Source of the DNA: Ascoidea tarda (nom. inval.)
Lineage: Eukaryota; Ascomycota; Saccharomycetes; Ascoideales; Ascoideaceae
Direction: 5' to 3'
Length of the DNA stretch: 64,000 bases
NCBI GenBank assembly: GCA_030560485.1
Contig: JAKTTS010000001.1
Span: forward strand, 85,720-149,719
A model generated the notes under the pieces. The model made no database searches and was not told the DNA's origin. It saw only the letters and a list, made by a program, of their open reading frames with translations. How positions within the stretch are numbered: position 1 is the stretch's first letter; the number at the start of each line of letters is the position of its first letter. Below, piece after piece: positions 28,893 through 39,866 of the stretch. The position numbers and the translations under genes were made by a program.

Positions 28893-30311
28893 AAAGATAA
28901 AACAGATAAAACAGATAAAACAGATGAAACAGATGAAACAGATAAAGCAGTTAGAATAGTTGGAAGAGATAAAAATATAATAAACGAAAATAGATATAGT
29001 ATATTAATAATAGGGATACAAAACAATAGTCGAGGAAGAAATAAGACAAGATTAAAAAAACAACAATGTTTAAAAAAAAATATAAAAAAAAAAACAATCA
29101 ATCAAGACAGGTTTATCTGTTTTTATATGACAATGAACTATTCTGAGTTTTAGGTAATTACGATTGTTTGCCAAACAAGCGTAAAATTTGGTTTGTTGTG
29201 ATTAATAATTATTTGCTATGAGCTATAGGCTTTGGTGTAGTTGATATGATCTGGTATTAGAGGCTCAAGTTACTTGTATGTGGCAAGTCAGCATAATAGT
29301 GATCTGAGTAAGGTAGCAGTGAGAAAGTAGGGAGACAATATACTTATACTATAGTTGCACGACAGTAGCACAGTAGTAGTGTTGTACGAATGTTATAGTA
29401 GCAATATAGGTATAGTATAGTATAGTTGTATATATATATGATGGATAGATAAGTGGAGGTTGAATAGTTGGTTGCTGTGTAAAAGTTGATGGAGAAGTAG
29501 TGATGAAATTTTTTACAGTTCTCCCTTTTCCTGACTTGCTGATTAGAACTGATTATATTGGCTGTAAGTTAATATTATTATAAGTTAGCAGCGAGTATTT
29601 TCTAGTTTTCTAACACACTGGGAATTAGAACAGTTTGATAAAAGGTGTTTTGTATTTAATTACGTGACTCAAAAGTAGATTGTTGAGTTAGACTGTTAAT
29701 CCACATAATTGAAGTTAGAAAGTCTTGAAAATATCGCTATCCTGTTTTTCAGCAGTGCTATTACTTGAATATCATCTTGTTGTGCGTTTCACCATTGACC
29801 TGTTTTTGGAATTTTAAATTTTGATATTAGCATAGTATTATATTTTTGTATATTGCAATTTAAAGTAGGAAAAAATTTTATTTTCCTTTGGCCAAAAAGG
29901 ATGGTTTGCCAAATTTAAAATGTTGGGCCCAATCGGGAAATTCGCACGGTCAGATTTTCGCGCGAAGCCCGTTTTCTCTCCGCGAAGTAGCGTCAGCGAC
30001 GACCAGCGCGGGCAGTTGCCTGAAATGGCCGTGGATACCTCGTGCATGGTCTCATATAGACCACGAGTGCTCCGCAGCGGCATGATCAGACACGCAGGGC
30101 TATGCATATAGGCAGTTCCTGGTAGATCCGTGGTTTTGGACACTGCAGCACCTGTGTCCTGTGCGTGGACTGCGTGCAACGTGCGTGTTATGCGGCATGC
30201 ATTGCACCCACTGGGATGGTCTCGGGCTGTCTTTGATCCGGTTCTGATTTTCATATATTTTGTGCACTTCCGCATTGGGACAACTGGAACTGGGTTGCTT
30301 TTTGCTTTGGC
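28893..30311. other. 1.4-kb intergenic region with GC-rich segment
   Basis: Six copies of a nine-base AGATAAAAC-like unit at 28894-28950 lie just upstream of the preceding gene. The centre is AT-rich without a supported frame. From about 29920 to 30311 the composition becomes GC-rich (CGCGCGAAGCCCG, GCGGCATGCATTGCACCC). Open frames there on both strands have no domain. This island sits 3' of the ABC transporter gene. Confidence 0.45.
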
Positions 30312-33300
30312 TCAGGGCCTGGAACACAGATTCGAGAGCTCGTTGCTTTGCAGCCAGAGCCTGTGGAATCTCGAACTGGCATCTTCGAGAAGTGCTGTGG
30401 GTGCTTCAGTCTCGATAGCCTGGCCTTGCTCCAACACCACCACTTTGTTGCACTCCATCACCCTCTTCAACCGATGAGCAATGGTAATCACTGTGCAGTT
30501 TTGGAACACTGCGTTCCGAAGAATTTCATCAATTCGCTGCTCGATGGAAGAGTCAATCGACAGTGTTGCTTCGTCAAATATAACGATTTGGGGTTTTTTC
30601 TTCAACCTTAATATTCTCAAAAAACTAAGGAATTGCTTTTCTCCATTTGATAATCTGATCTTCTCATTTTCCAACTCTCTTTTCCATGTACCTGTATTGC
30701 TCAGCTTGAACCTATTCTTTTTTAAAAATTCTGTCAATTCAATTACACTGCTTTTGCTGTTTGGATCGAGAAATTCTCTAATGCTCATCCCCTCGATGAA
30801 ATTGGAATCCTGTGGGATAATTTGAATATTTTCCCTCAACCTTTTCATTCCAATATCTTTAATGCTCCTCTTATCAATTAGTATATCTCCATTTTCAATC
30901 TCTTTAAATCTAAACAAACAATTTATCAAACTAGACTTCCCACTTCCTGTTCTACCAACAATTCCAATTTTTTCGTCCTTATCAATCTTAAAACTCAAGT
31001 TTTTCAAAACATATTCCCCAGTTTTGTCATATCTCATTGAAATGTTTTGAAATTCAATTTCTTCATCTTTCGGCCAACATCCACCAACCCCATCTTCATA
31101 ACAACCGTCTTTATAACTAAAATCAATATCCTCATGCTCAACATCTTCAAATTCTTTTAATCTTTCAACTGAATTCATACTCATCTCAACATTGCTATAT
31201 TGTCTAATAACCCACAACAACCGATCCGTAATACCAATAGAATAATTCAAACATAGCACTGCTAAACTTTTGCCAATTTTCTCCTTTTTAATTCCAGCCA
31301 AAACTAAAAAACAGCTTGTCAACATAATAAAACTGCCAATTATTTCAATTCTAAATGCCAACCATCGATTACAAACCCAAAGATAATAAAAATACCGATT
31401 GTTGTTATCATTTTTTTCAAACATCTGCTTGATAAAATATGCCCCCAAGTTAAATGCTCGAATACTAACCACTCCATTCAAACTCTCATTCAATTGTTGA
31501 TAAATTGGCGATCTTGTAACAGATTCTTTTTTCTTCAACTCTCTAGACACTCTTAAATAAATCGTTCCAATCTTACAAAATACCACAACAACTACCACAA
31601 AAAAAATAATAAATAATGGCAATATACTGCTAATAATAATCAACGAGACTAAACATTCAATTAAACTCATTAAACACGACTCAAAATAAACCGGTAGCTC
31701 CTGATCAATTGTCTCAATATCTTTCGAAAACCCATTACTTATTTGTCCAAATGATGTTTTATCGAAAAATTCAATTTTTGCCCTTAATACATTTTTGAAA
31801 CTTTTCTCGAATAGTCGATTTGATGCCTTTAATCCATAGTTCAAAACAAGATTTAACTTAAAGGTTGAAATAATAGAGTAAAAAATACCAAAAATTGAAT
31901 AAACTAAAATATAAGTAATCATTAAATGACTCCCTTTACTATCACTACTATCACCATCACCATAATCACTCAACCATTTGCTTAACCACCATGTTTGAAA
32001 AACATTAACACATTGAGATCCAACAAATAATGTTACTATCCATCCTATAACTCTCAAATTAGAAAAATTTCTCAAATAATAAATAAATAGTGAATAGCCA
32101 ATTTTGCTTTTCCCTATTTCTTCATTCAAACAATTTTTCTCATCAAAATGTTTGGTGATGAATTCTCTTGAAATACTAAGGTTAACCAGATCTCCATCTA
32201 GTTCTTCTCTTTTAAAAACTAAACTGTTCCTCGATTTTGAGTCTCGATTTATCTCATTATCCTTCTTGATATTCTGCTTCCAATTTTGCCTTATTGATTC
32301 GCTCAAAGTGTTATTGAATATTGAATAGTTAGTTAAATCCTTTGGTATTCCTTGAGCCTTAACCTCTCCATCCTCCATTACTACACACCAATCAGCTTTG
32401 CTTAAAGCCAATTTGGGATTATGTGAAACTAAAATCACTGTTCTATCTTTCAATAAATCACCTTCATTTTTATTAAACTTTGCAGTTTCATTGGATCTGG
32501 TTTCCCAATCATGGCAAATTGCATTTTCATAACACCAGTGACTAGTTTCAGCATCAAGTGCACTCATAATATCATCTAATAGCAAAAGACTTGATTTAGA
32601 GTATATGGCTCTTGCCAACGATATTCTCTGTTTCTGACCTCCAGATAATGATCCTCCTCCATCACCAACTATAGTCAAGTCTCCTTTCTTTAACAATTTT
32701 ATATCTTTAATTAGTCCACAATTATATATCACTTGCTTGTATCTCTTTGAATCAAATTCGCATCCCATTAGTATATTGTTTTTAATTGAATCATTAATTA
32801 GCCATGGGTCTTGAGAGCAATAACCAATTGTTGAGTTTAATATACTTTCATTAATATCATTAAAAATTGGCAATGAAAAAATCTCACCTTTCTCCAATTT
32901 CATTTCTCCTAATAATGCTAATAATAACGATGATTTTCCTGATCCAATCTGTCCAATTATTACATTTAATTTTCCTTTCTGAAAATCTATATTTATATTA
33001 TTCAACTTAAATCCACTTCCCCACTTTAATGTTGCATTATTGAATCCTATTGGTATATCTTTCCTGCAAACATTATCAATTATATTTTCATCACTAGAAC
33101 GTTTGCTAAACTTATGATTATGATTATTATATATACCGTTTTGCAGTTTTATTTTATATATTTGCAAGTATTTATCTGTATCTTGCTCATTCATAAATGA
33201 AATAACCCGAATTAGACTAGCTCTTGCTTGAACTATTGTATTAAACATTTGGCTAAACTGATCTAATGGATTCTTTAATAGAAAAAATAAATTCAAGCTT

Positions 33301-35213
33301 GTAAAAGCAATTGATAGAGTTAAAACATTTTTCTGCCAAAAAACATAAAAATAAAAAGAGAAAAAGGTGACGATGGTTGGTGTTAAAAAAAACAAAAAGG
33401 ATGACAAGCAACAAAAGAAGAACTTATTGTTTAATTCTTTTAATTCAGAAGATCGAATTTCTTTAACTTTATTATAATATTTTAATTCCCAACAAAAATA
33501 TTTAACAATTTTTATATTTGAAAAAATTTGGTTTAATTTTGAAAATTTCAAATCAGAAAATTTAAGAAAGTTTTTAGAGTATTTGCTTATTTTTCTTGCA
33601 ATAATATAATTGATGGGAAATAGCAACATTAAGACTGATGATCCAACAATTGCACTGTAACCTAATATGCTAAACAATAAGAAAATGGCTATTATTATCA
33701 TCAATGAATAAGATAACCAGCACTGCAAATAACAAGTTACTTCACTGATTCTGTTTGTATCAATGGAGACTAGATTCAGAATTGAATCATTTTGTGAACC
33801 ATTGCATTCTTTAATTAATGATTTTGTGTATATTTGGTTTACAATTAAAGTTTTCATATGGACGCCAGTTTTTCTTCCAATATATAAACTATAGTTTGCA
33901 CAAATTGAATTTGTCAATTTTGCAACAAACGTTATCACGATATAAAGTAAAATTGGTTTAATATCATTATTGGAAGATTTATCATAATTCTCAATAAACT
34001 GTATGATTTTTCTGAACATCAATGAAGGAATAAAAATCAAAAACGATTCTAGAATGGCACAGAAAAATTGTTGGAATAATAAATTTTTTGAGCTAAGTAA
34101 AAAATTAAGAATAAAAGAAACAGAAGTAATATGGTTATTATCATGTTGAGTAAACGACAAGTCAAAGAAACCAAAATTTTTTATAATATTTATTGAATAA
34201 TCATTGAAATTCAAATCAAAAGTATCATTTGAAAACAGAATATTATTGGTTTTAAAGCCATTTTTTAGATAAAGTATATCGTTTATCCAAGAATAAGATA
34301 TTAATTGCCATAAATTGGATAAAGGTTCAGGACAATATTTTAGGTAATAGTTCTTGATAAAAATTGGGTAAGCAAAACAAGAAATCTTTGAGATCCATAG
34401 GGTAAAATTTAAAAGAACAATTATTGGAAATTGGAAAATTTTAAAGTATGTGAAATAAAAGAAAAATGAATGATTGAAATTAGCGTTATCGTTTAATAAT
34501 TGGAATAAAGAAAATTTAAATTGAAAAAAAGATGGGAAAAGTACTATAGTATAGGAAACGAAAGAAACCAACCAAAGCGATTTGTAGCGATTGAAATTAT
34601 GAAGGTAATTTTGATAGTGATTTTGGTTATTTATAAGGATTGACAGAGAATTATATTTGGAAGATGTGGATATTCTCAAGCGTAAAACAGTGATTGCTAA
34701 TAAGTACAACCAGAATAATAGATTTATTATGCTATTTATCACAGTATTAAATTTGAGTTTAAAAGCAAAGTTATTTTTGAGATTGTTATTGATATCAATG
34801 TCTGTTGGGTTGTTTTTTAAAAATGATAATAAAAGTATTAAAAAATAAAATTGGGAAATTGCTTGAGATAAAAGAAGTAGGATTTCCAAACATAGTTTAA
34901 AGTGATCGAGTTTATTTGGATTTATGAATATGAAAAAGTTTTCTTTTTGATTTAAAAAAGCATAGTTTGAGTTTGAGAAAAATGGATTGAAGTTGGTTTT
35001 TTTAATTAATAAAAGCTGGTTTTGATTATTATTGTTATTGTTATTGTTATTGTTATTGTTATTGTTATTGTTATTGTTATTGAGATATTTATTATTAAAT
35101 TTTTTTGTTAGTAGAAAGATGGAAGTTAGTATAAATGGAAACAGATAGAACAAGTCATCTATGAAGAGATAAGTAAGTTTATTTGAATTGTCAGTATTAT
35201 TAAATGATTTCAT
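30312..35213 (-). CDS. Full-length MRP-type (ABCC) ABC transporter, Ybt1/Vmr1-like
   Basis: A 1633-residue protein with an extra N-terminal membrane domain, two six-helix membrane domains and two nucleotide-binding domains, the architecture of yeast vacuolar MRP transporters (Ycf1, Bpt1, Ybt1, Vmr1). NBD1 has Walker A GQIGSGKSS, signature LSGGQKQR and Walker B LLLLDDIMSALD, where Asp replaces the catalytic Glu, normal for this family's first domain. NBD2 has Walker A GRTGSGKSS and Walker B IVIFDEATLSID with its Glu, but a divergent signature LSNGEKQF. The length and the long linker in NBD1 before RTVILVSHN favour the Ybt1/Vmr1 branch over Ycf1. An Asn tract of about 20 residues near position 50 is encoded by a TTATTG repeat. 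These proteins export organic anions and conjugates into the vacuole; the substrate here is unknown. Confidence 0.85.
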   Translation of the reverse strand: MKSFNNTDNSNKLTYLFIDDLFYLFPFILTSIFLLTKKFNNKYLNNNNNNNNNNNNNNNNNNNQNQLLLIKKTNFNPFFSNSNYAFLNQKENFFIFINPNKLDHFKLCLEILLLLSQAISQFYFLILLLSFLKNNPTDIDINNNLKNNFAFKLKFNTVINSIINLLFWLYLLAITVLRLRISTSSKYNSLSILINNQNHYQNYLHNFNRYKSLWLVSFVSYTIVLFPSFFQFKFSLFQLLNDNANFNHSFFFYFTYFKIFQFPIIVLLNFTLWISKISCFAYPIFIKNYYLKYCPEPLSNLWQLISYSWINDILYLKNGFKTNNILFSNDTFDLNFNDYSINIIKNFGFFDLSFTQHDNNHITSVSFILNFLLSSKNLLFQQFFCAILESFLIFIPSLMFRKIIQFIENYDKSSNNDIKPILLYIVITFVAKLTNSICANYSLYIGRKTGVHMKTLIVNQIYTKSLIKECNGSQNDSILNLVSIDTNRISEVTCYLQCWLSYSLMIIIAIFLLFSILGYSAIVGSSVLMLLFPINYIIARKISKYSKNFLKFSDLKFSKLNQIFSNIKIVKYFCWELKYYNKVKEIRSSELKELNNKFFFCCLSSFLFFLTPTIVTFFSFYFYVFWQKNVLTLSIAFTSLNLFFLLKNPLDQFSQMFNTIVQARASLIRVISFMNEQDTDKYLQIYKIKLQNGIYNNHNHKFSKRSSDENIIDNVCRKDIPIGFNNATLKWGSGFKLNNINIDFQKGKLNVIIGQIGSGKSSLLLALLGEMKLEKGEIFSLPIFNDINESILNSTIGYCSQDPWLINDSIKNNILMGCEFDSKRYKQVIYNCGLIKDIKLLKKGDLTIVGDGGGSLSGGQKQRISLARAIYSKSSLLLLDDIMSALDAETSHWCYENAICHDWETRSNETAKFNKNEGDLLKDRTVILVSHNPKLALSKADWCVVMEDGEVKAQGIPKDLTNYSIFNNTLSESIRQNWKQNIKKDNEINRDSKSRNSLVFKREELDGDLVNLSISREFITKHFDEKNCLNEEIGKSKIGYSLFIYYLRNFSNLRVIGWIVTLFVGSQCVNVFQTWWLSKWLSDYGDGDSSDSKGSHLMITYILVYSIFGIFYSIISTFKLNLVLNYGLKASNRLFEKSFKNVLRAKIEFFDKTSFGQISNGFSKDIETIDQELPVYFESCLMSLIECLVSLIIISSILPLFIIFFVVVVVVFCKIGTIYLRVSRELKKKESVTRSPIYQQLNESLNGVVSIRAFNLGAYFIKQMFEKNDNNNRYFYYLWVCNRWLAFRIEIIGSFIMLTSCFLVLAGIKKEKIGKSLAVLCLNYSIGITDRLLWVIRQYSNVEMSMNSVERLKEFEDVEHEDIDFSYKDGCYEDGVGGCWPKDEEIEFQNISMRYDKTGEYVLKNLSFKIDKDEKIGIVGRTGSGKSSLINCLFRFKEIENGDILIDKRSIKDIGMKRLRENIQIIPQDSNFIEGMSIREFLDPNSKSSVIELTEFLKKNRFKLSNTGTWKRELENEKIRLSNGEKQFLSFLRILRLKKKPQIVIFDEATLSIDSSIEQRIDEILRNAVFQNCTVITIAHRLKRVMECNKVVVLEQGQAIETEAPTALLEDASSRFHRLWLQSNELSNLCSRP
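35025..35082. repeat. Coding microsatellite (TTATTG)n giving poly-Asn
   Basis: About nine copies of a six-base TTATTG unit (AAC/AAT codons on the minus strand) in the N-terminal cytoplasmic or lumenal segment of the ABC transporter. Length is a multiple of three, so changes in copy number keep the frame. Confidence 0.9.
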
Positions 35214-35263
35214 ATTTTGAGATAACTGGAGATTAAATGATTGAATTGGTTAGAATTTATATA

Positions 35264-35303
<40 letters not shown>

Positions 35304-36144
35304 CATGAAGGAAATAATGATGAAATTAAAGGTGTTTTTTCAATTAAACTTAGTGCAAACTATAAAATTGAGCCCATTTTTAAGACTGTTTTAAATTTTA
35401 TAAAGGAAGATTAAAAATGAATAATAGTATAAAATAATGATACGATTGACTAATTGAGTGGAAATACTGGGAAAAGAAAAGAAAAGAAAAGAAAAGAAAA
35501 AAAAGGATTTTAAATAAGCACAATTGATATGTGAATAAAGTCCTGTTTATAAGACATATATAGTAGATTTAAATATGTGAATTTAAATATGCGAATTTTA
35601 GTAAAGCAGGAAAGACAGGGAAAACTAGGGTTATATATTCCGGAGAGTCAAAAAACAGAAGAAGGTTCAAACAAGACATTAGAAGCAAAAGCAAAAGCCG
35701 ACGGGACAGAAGATAAGTCTTGAATGCCGAAAACACCGAATGAGATTGAATGAATTTGATTGGATGCAAGTCATGTGGTTTGCGACTGTGCAAGTGTCAG
35801 TGTAATGGAGCGGGTTAATGTAGGTTATTGAAGACCCATGTGGCTGGATTTTTTGTGTTCTTTTTTGCTCCGATTGATTTGTGGTTTTTCACGTGAATGC
35901 CATCTTGTGAAATATTTCAAACCTTCTGGAAAAATCCATTCGATAAGTTCTAAGATGATTAAAAGAGTATAGATCTTGTATCAAGTTTCAAGATTTCGTG
36001 CAGTGATAATACTATCCAAGATAATATCATTGAATAGGGTGATTTTGTTGCTGATTGTTAGTTATTATTAGTCACTGATTAATATCGATTGTTATTATTA
36101 TTATTTTAATAAGATACTAAAAAGGGAACGAAGAAGAAGAAGCA
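35214..36144. promoter_or_regulatory. Divergent promoter, ABC transporter and HCH1
   Basis: 931 bases. It contains a run of 16 AT dinucleotides at 35267-35298, a five-base AAAAG repeat at 35471-35505, and TTCACGTGAATGCC near 35888. No gene supported; a 74-codon minus-strand frame at 35569-35793 has no domain. Confidence 0.5.
35267..35298. repeat. Dinucleotide repeat (AT)16
   Basis: Uninterrupted AT dinucleotides about 50 bases upstream of the ABC transporter start codon, in its promoter. Confidence 0.95.
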
Positions 36145-36889
36145 ATGGTTGTTAATAATCCAAATAATTGGTAAGTAGAGCCTGGTAGTTTATATGGTAC
36201 CGAATAATGATTAGTAATTAGTGATGAGTGGATTGTTATTTACGAAATATGGGCGATTAAAATAATGGATATGCAAATACTAATGGAATTTTGAAACTAT
36301 TATTGGTGTTGAATATAGGCATTGGGTTGATAAGAACTGCTTAAATTGGGCTAGAGAGTATCTTGAAAATAATTTGACAACAATTTCCAAAGCCATAAGT
36401 GTTGCAAAGAACAAGAAGGATAGTAGTGATAATAGCGAGATTTTAATCGAGGTTGTTAAGATTAACTCAGTCAGTGGCGATTGCGATGTTGCTCAAAGAA
36501 AGGGGAAAACCAAGTGTATTTTTGATTTAAACTTGGAATTTGAGGTGAATGGTGTTTTGCTCAACACCAAGGATGATGCAATAGAGGGCAAAGGGGAGAC
36601 CCAAGCCGGAAAGGACGCTGAAAAGGAAGAGAAGGAAAGCAGTAAGAAAAGCAAGGCCAATGTGTTGTTCAGCAACAAAGTATCATTGCCGGAGTTCTTG
36701 CATGACATGCCCCAGGCTGATTACAACTTCATAATCCACAGCTCGACGATAAGCAGCGACGAACCATTGGACATGAACGAGAAGTCTGTTATCCGAGCCA
36801 ACCTCTTGCCATTGGTCACTGCAGAGTTGATGAAGTTCCAGTCTGTGTTGATCGAAACCCACTCGAAGGACATCCAGCACTCTTTCTAA
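36145..36889 (+). CDS. HCH1: Hsp90 co-chaperone Hch1 (Aha1 N-domain only), spliced
   Basis: Exons 36145-36170 and 36319-36889 give 198 residues. Exon 1 encodes MVVNNPNNW, and exon 2 completes Trp and continues HWVDKNCLNWAREYL, the N-terminal signature shared by Aha1 and Hch1. Further family motifs are GDCDVAQRKGKTKCIFDL and the ending HSKDIQ. The protein stops where the C-terminal activator domain of Aha1 would begin, which is the definition of Hch1; yeast Hch1 is 153 residues. The extra length is a charged Lys/Glu insertion around residues 95-125. Hch1 binds the Hsp90 middle domain and stimulates its ATPase. The intron has donor GTAAGT, branch TACTAAT at 36278-36284 and acceptor TATAG. Confidence 0.9.
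36171..36318 (+). other. HCH1 intron, 148 bases
   Basis: GTAAGT donor, TACTAAT branch at 36278-36284 and TATAG acceptor. It splits the Trp codon of the NPNNWHW motif after its second base. Confidence 0.92.
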
Positions 36890-37628
36890 CCAGCTGTGTC
36901 TGCAACTGCAGCTGGTTCCAATCTGCGGCAGTCTGTTCTCGAGCAGAGCTGTTTCAGCTTTGTATAGAAACCGCGACAATGCACGTGTGTGGAACCACTC
37001 TGCTGGACGTATCCAGGGTCTTGGACCGCTGCACCCCTGTGCACATACTCGTGTATGCACACTCACGCGTGTGGTATAAATAGATCTGGCGTTTCTTTTG
37101 GCGTTTCCGCTGTTTTTTTGAGAGACATTTCCCATTTGGGCCGGCGCACAGAAGTCCGTGATCTGATGAGCCTTCATGCTGGCCGGTGGGCGCGGTATTA
37201 AAGGTGGGCCGTAAAGGCGAGCCGTAAACCGTCGCCGATCTGCTCGAAGCACAGCTGTTGTATCTTGCGAGACACATCATATTCCTGGGTTCGCTTATTG
37301 TTCGCCAGCTTCTATAATTATTCTGGAGCCTTTCTGTCTGCTATAATTATTCTCTTCCCTAACTCCTCTGACTGTTCCCTTTTATTCTTTCACACACTTT
37401 GCTTGCAAGCTTCATATATCTTCACTTTTTCTTGTTTTTGTTCTTGTTCTTGCACTTTGGCTATCTCTCGCTTTGCTAATAGCTCAGTCCTTAATTCTAT
37501 ATATTCTCCTCCTTCATTCAACCTTAACTTTTCTTTACAGGTTTACTCGCTTTGTCCAGTCCACCCTCTTTACTATTTCCACTGCTTTTCTCCAGCTTAT
37601 CTTATTCGTTTTATTCCTTTTGTCGATC
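36890..37628. promoter_or_regulatory. WSC-type gene promoter with GC-rich island
   Basis: 739 bases between tandem plus-strand genes. Positions 36890-37260 are GC-rich and hold AATGCACGTGTGTGG at 36978 and a run of GTGCACATAC, GTGTATGCAC and ACGCGTGTGG words at 37038-37073. Positions 37300-37620 are strongly pyrimidine-rich, typical of a yeast 5' leader. The frame of the next gene is open back to 37473. Confidence 0.5.
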
Positions 37629-39866
37629 ATGAAATCAAAATTTTGGTTTTCCTTACTACTTTCATTAAATCTTGTTAATGCTGATGATGCAGACAACTTC
37701 AACAATGAAGAGCTTCTCTCCTTACTAAACAACAACAACGAAAAGGATGCCAATCCTGAAATCATAAATGATTTTTTTCAAACAGATTACCTTTCAGATC
37801 CTGATGCTGAATCTGAAGTATACTCGTATTTTGGCTGTTACTCTTTGTTCATAAACGACGATTTAATATTAAACAACCAAATCAATATTCCAATACCAAA
37901 TGACCATAATAATATCGAAAATGAAAATGAAAATGAAAATTATAATGACTATCTAATAGATTGCATATCATCATGCTCTTTAGATGATAATTACAAAAAC
38001 TTAATTGCAACCAATAATCTAAACCAATGCTTTTGCAACTTGACCAACCAAAATTTAAATATCAAATACTCTGACAACTATTGTGACAATTCAAATATCA
38101 TCAATAAAAATCAAAATGTCAACAGCAATAACCTCAATCTCAACTATTTCTCTATTTATAGTCTAAATGACAACAACAATAACAACAGTAATAACAATAA
38201 TATTAACATTAACAATGTTAATAACAATGTCAAACCCAATGACTATAAAAACAACCCAGGTAATCCCAATGGAATCTCTCTCAATAATAACAACAATAAC
38301 AAAAAAACCATCAACGACTTGCTCATCCACCCTCCTATTCAAAAATTCAGATTGGTCAAATACGACGTCGAAGATGGAAATAACTCAACTGATACCACCG
38401 AAACTGTCTCTCCAACTAGCTCAAGTATCGATGATTCCACTTCAACAACCCCAACTACCTCAACCATTCCTACCACTTCAACCACTCCTACCACCTCAAC
38501 CACTCCTACCACTTCAACTACTCCTACCACGTCAACCACTAGTTCAACTCCAACTTCTCTGAATACACCAACAACCAGTTCTTCTGCACCTTCCACTCTT
38601 TCTTCAAGTCCACGTCCTTCCCCCTCTATAACCTCTTCCTCATATTCATCCACCTCAATTTTATCTACTGACTCTGATACTGATACTGATACTGAAACCG
38701 AAACTGAGACAGACACTGAGACAGAATCCACCTCCACTGAGTCTGACTCAGATTCCTCTACTTCTTCCTCATCTTCATCATCCTCTTCCTCATCCTCTTC
38801 CTCATCCTCTTCCTCTTCCTCATCGTTAAGTTCATCCTACTCCATCTCTACACTAGTCTCCTCGACTACAATGGTCACGTCAAGTTCCACCTTTATCAGT
38901 ATCACAACAACTTCTGCTTCTGAATTCACTGATGACAATGGTAACGTATTAACCTCTCAAATTGTCATCACAACTGGTATATACTCAGACGTTGTCCTAA
39001 CTCTAACAACCGATTTTGTCTACTCTTCAACTGTTTTGCTAGTCGCCCAAGGCTCCTCATCCGTTAAAAAACTAAGTGGAGGTGGAATTGCCGGAATTAT
39101 TGTGGGCTCAATCTCAGGTGTTGCCATTATTGCTGGCTTGATGTTCTTCTACGTGAAAAAGGTCAAAAAGAGAGATGACCAAGAAAAGAAATTAAATCTT
39201 GCTACTATTGCTGCTACAATGAACAAAAAAGACGACTCCAGTGATTATCATGGTAACATCAACGGTCTTAGTGGCACAAATACCAATACCAGATTATACA
39301 CTGCTGGTGGCGACCAATTTGACTTTGAAAATCCAACAAACTTGGTCCAAAGACTACCTGTTCACGACGAGATTTACGATAACCCAAATCTAAAGAGCAC
39401 AACAAGATACAGCAGTTTAATCGGAAGCACTGGTACCAACGATGATTTATCTTCATTAACTTACGTTAATTCCATGCATAACAAATCTGCAAGGCATGGG
39501 AGAAACAATAACAGCATCTCAACCAAAAATTCTCAAACAAATTCCTTTTCAAATAACCCAACACCAACTTCAAATTCTCATCCAAATATAAATGGAGCCT
39601 ATTCACCCCAACAACAGCATAATCAAAACCAAAACCAAAACCAAAACGACAATAGATACTCCTTTGTATCCCAGAGATCAGGCGAAATAAAAGTCAACAA
39701 CCATGTGGCCGACAAAGACACCACTTCAAGAAGAGGCACAATTGGTGATTTCAGATCAATGTTAGACAACAACTTCCAATTAAAAGTCGCTAACCCCGAT
39801 AGTATCGAAGAAAGTGATAATGAGGAATCAACCATGATTGGAAAGAATAGAGCCCATCCAAAATAA
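37629..39866 (+). CDS. WSC-type cell-wall stress sensor
   Basis: 745 residues from ATG 37629, chosen because it directly precedes a signal peptide (KFWFSLLLSLNLVNA). Next comes a Cys-containing WSC domain (YFGCYS, then CISSCSLDDN, NQCFCNLTN and YCDN) interrupted by a long Asn-rich insert, then a Ser/Thr-rich stalk with TTPTTS repeats, an Asp/Glu-Thr stretch and a 25-residue Ser run. A Gly-rich transmembrane segment follows (GGGIAGIIVGSISGVAIIAGLMFFYV), then KKVKKR and a cytoplasmic tail. The tail contains Ser-rich conserved blocks and an acidic C-terminus (DSIEESDNEESTMIG). This is the layout of Wsc1-4, O-mannosylated sensors that act through Rom2, Rho1 and Pkc1. Which WSC paralogue it is cannot be told. 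Confidence 0.85.
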   Translation: MKSKFWFSLLLSLNLVNADDADNFNNEELLSLLNNNNEKDANPEIINDFFQTDYLSDPDAESEVYSYFGCYSLFINDDLILNNQINIPIPNDHNNIENENENENYNDYLIDCISSCSLDDNYKNLIATNNLNQCFCNLTNQNLNIKYSDNYCDNSNIINKNQNVNSNNLNLNYFSIYSLNDNNNNNSNNNNININNVNNNVKPNDYKNNPGNPNGISLNNNNNNKKTINDLLIHPPIQKFRLVKYDVEDGNNSTDTTETVSPTSSSIDDSTSTTPTTSTIPTTSTTPTTSTTPTTSTTPTTSTTSSTPTSLNTPTTSSSAPSTLSSSPRPSPSITSSSYSSTSILSTDSDTDTDTETETETDTETESTSTESDSDSSTSSSSSSSSSSSSSSSSSSSSSLSSSYSISTLVSSTTMVTSSSTFISITTTSASEFTDDNGNVLTSQIVITTGIYSDVVLTLTTDFVYSSTVLLVAQGSSSVKKLSGGGIAGIIVGSISGVAIIAGLMFFYVKKVKKRDDQEKKLNLATIAATMNKKDDSSDYHGNINGLSGTNTNTRLYTAGGDQFDFENPTNLVQRLPVHDEIYDNPNLKSTTRYSSLIGSTGTNDDLSSLTYVNSMHNKSARHGRNNNSISTKNSQTNSFSNNPTPTSNSHPNINGAYSPQQQHNQNQNQNQNDNRYSFVSQRSGEIKVNNHVADKDTTSRRGTIGDFRSMLDNNFQLKVANPDSIEESDNEESTMIGKNRAHPK
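38448..38540 (+). repeat. Coding minisatellite, TTPTTS units
   Basis: About five copies of an 18-base unit coding Thr-Thr-Pro-Thr-Thr-Ser in the sensor stalk. Units differ at silent third positions, so the repeat is older than a fresh expansion. Confidence 0.85.

Noticed and set aside
38339-38737. 132-codon Glu/Val-rich minus-strand frame
   Set aside because: Antisense shadow of the Thr/Ser minisatellite in the wall sensor.
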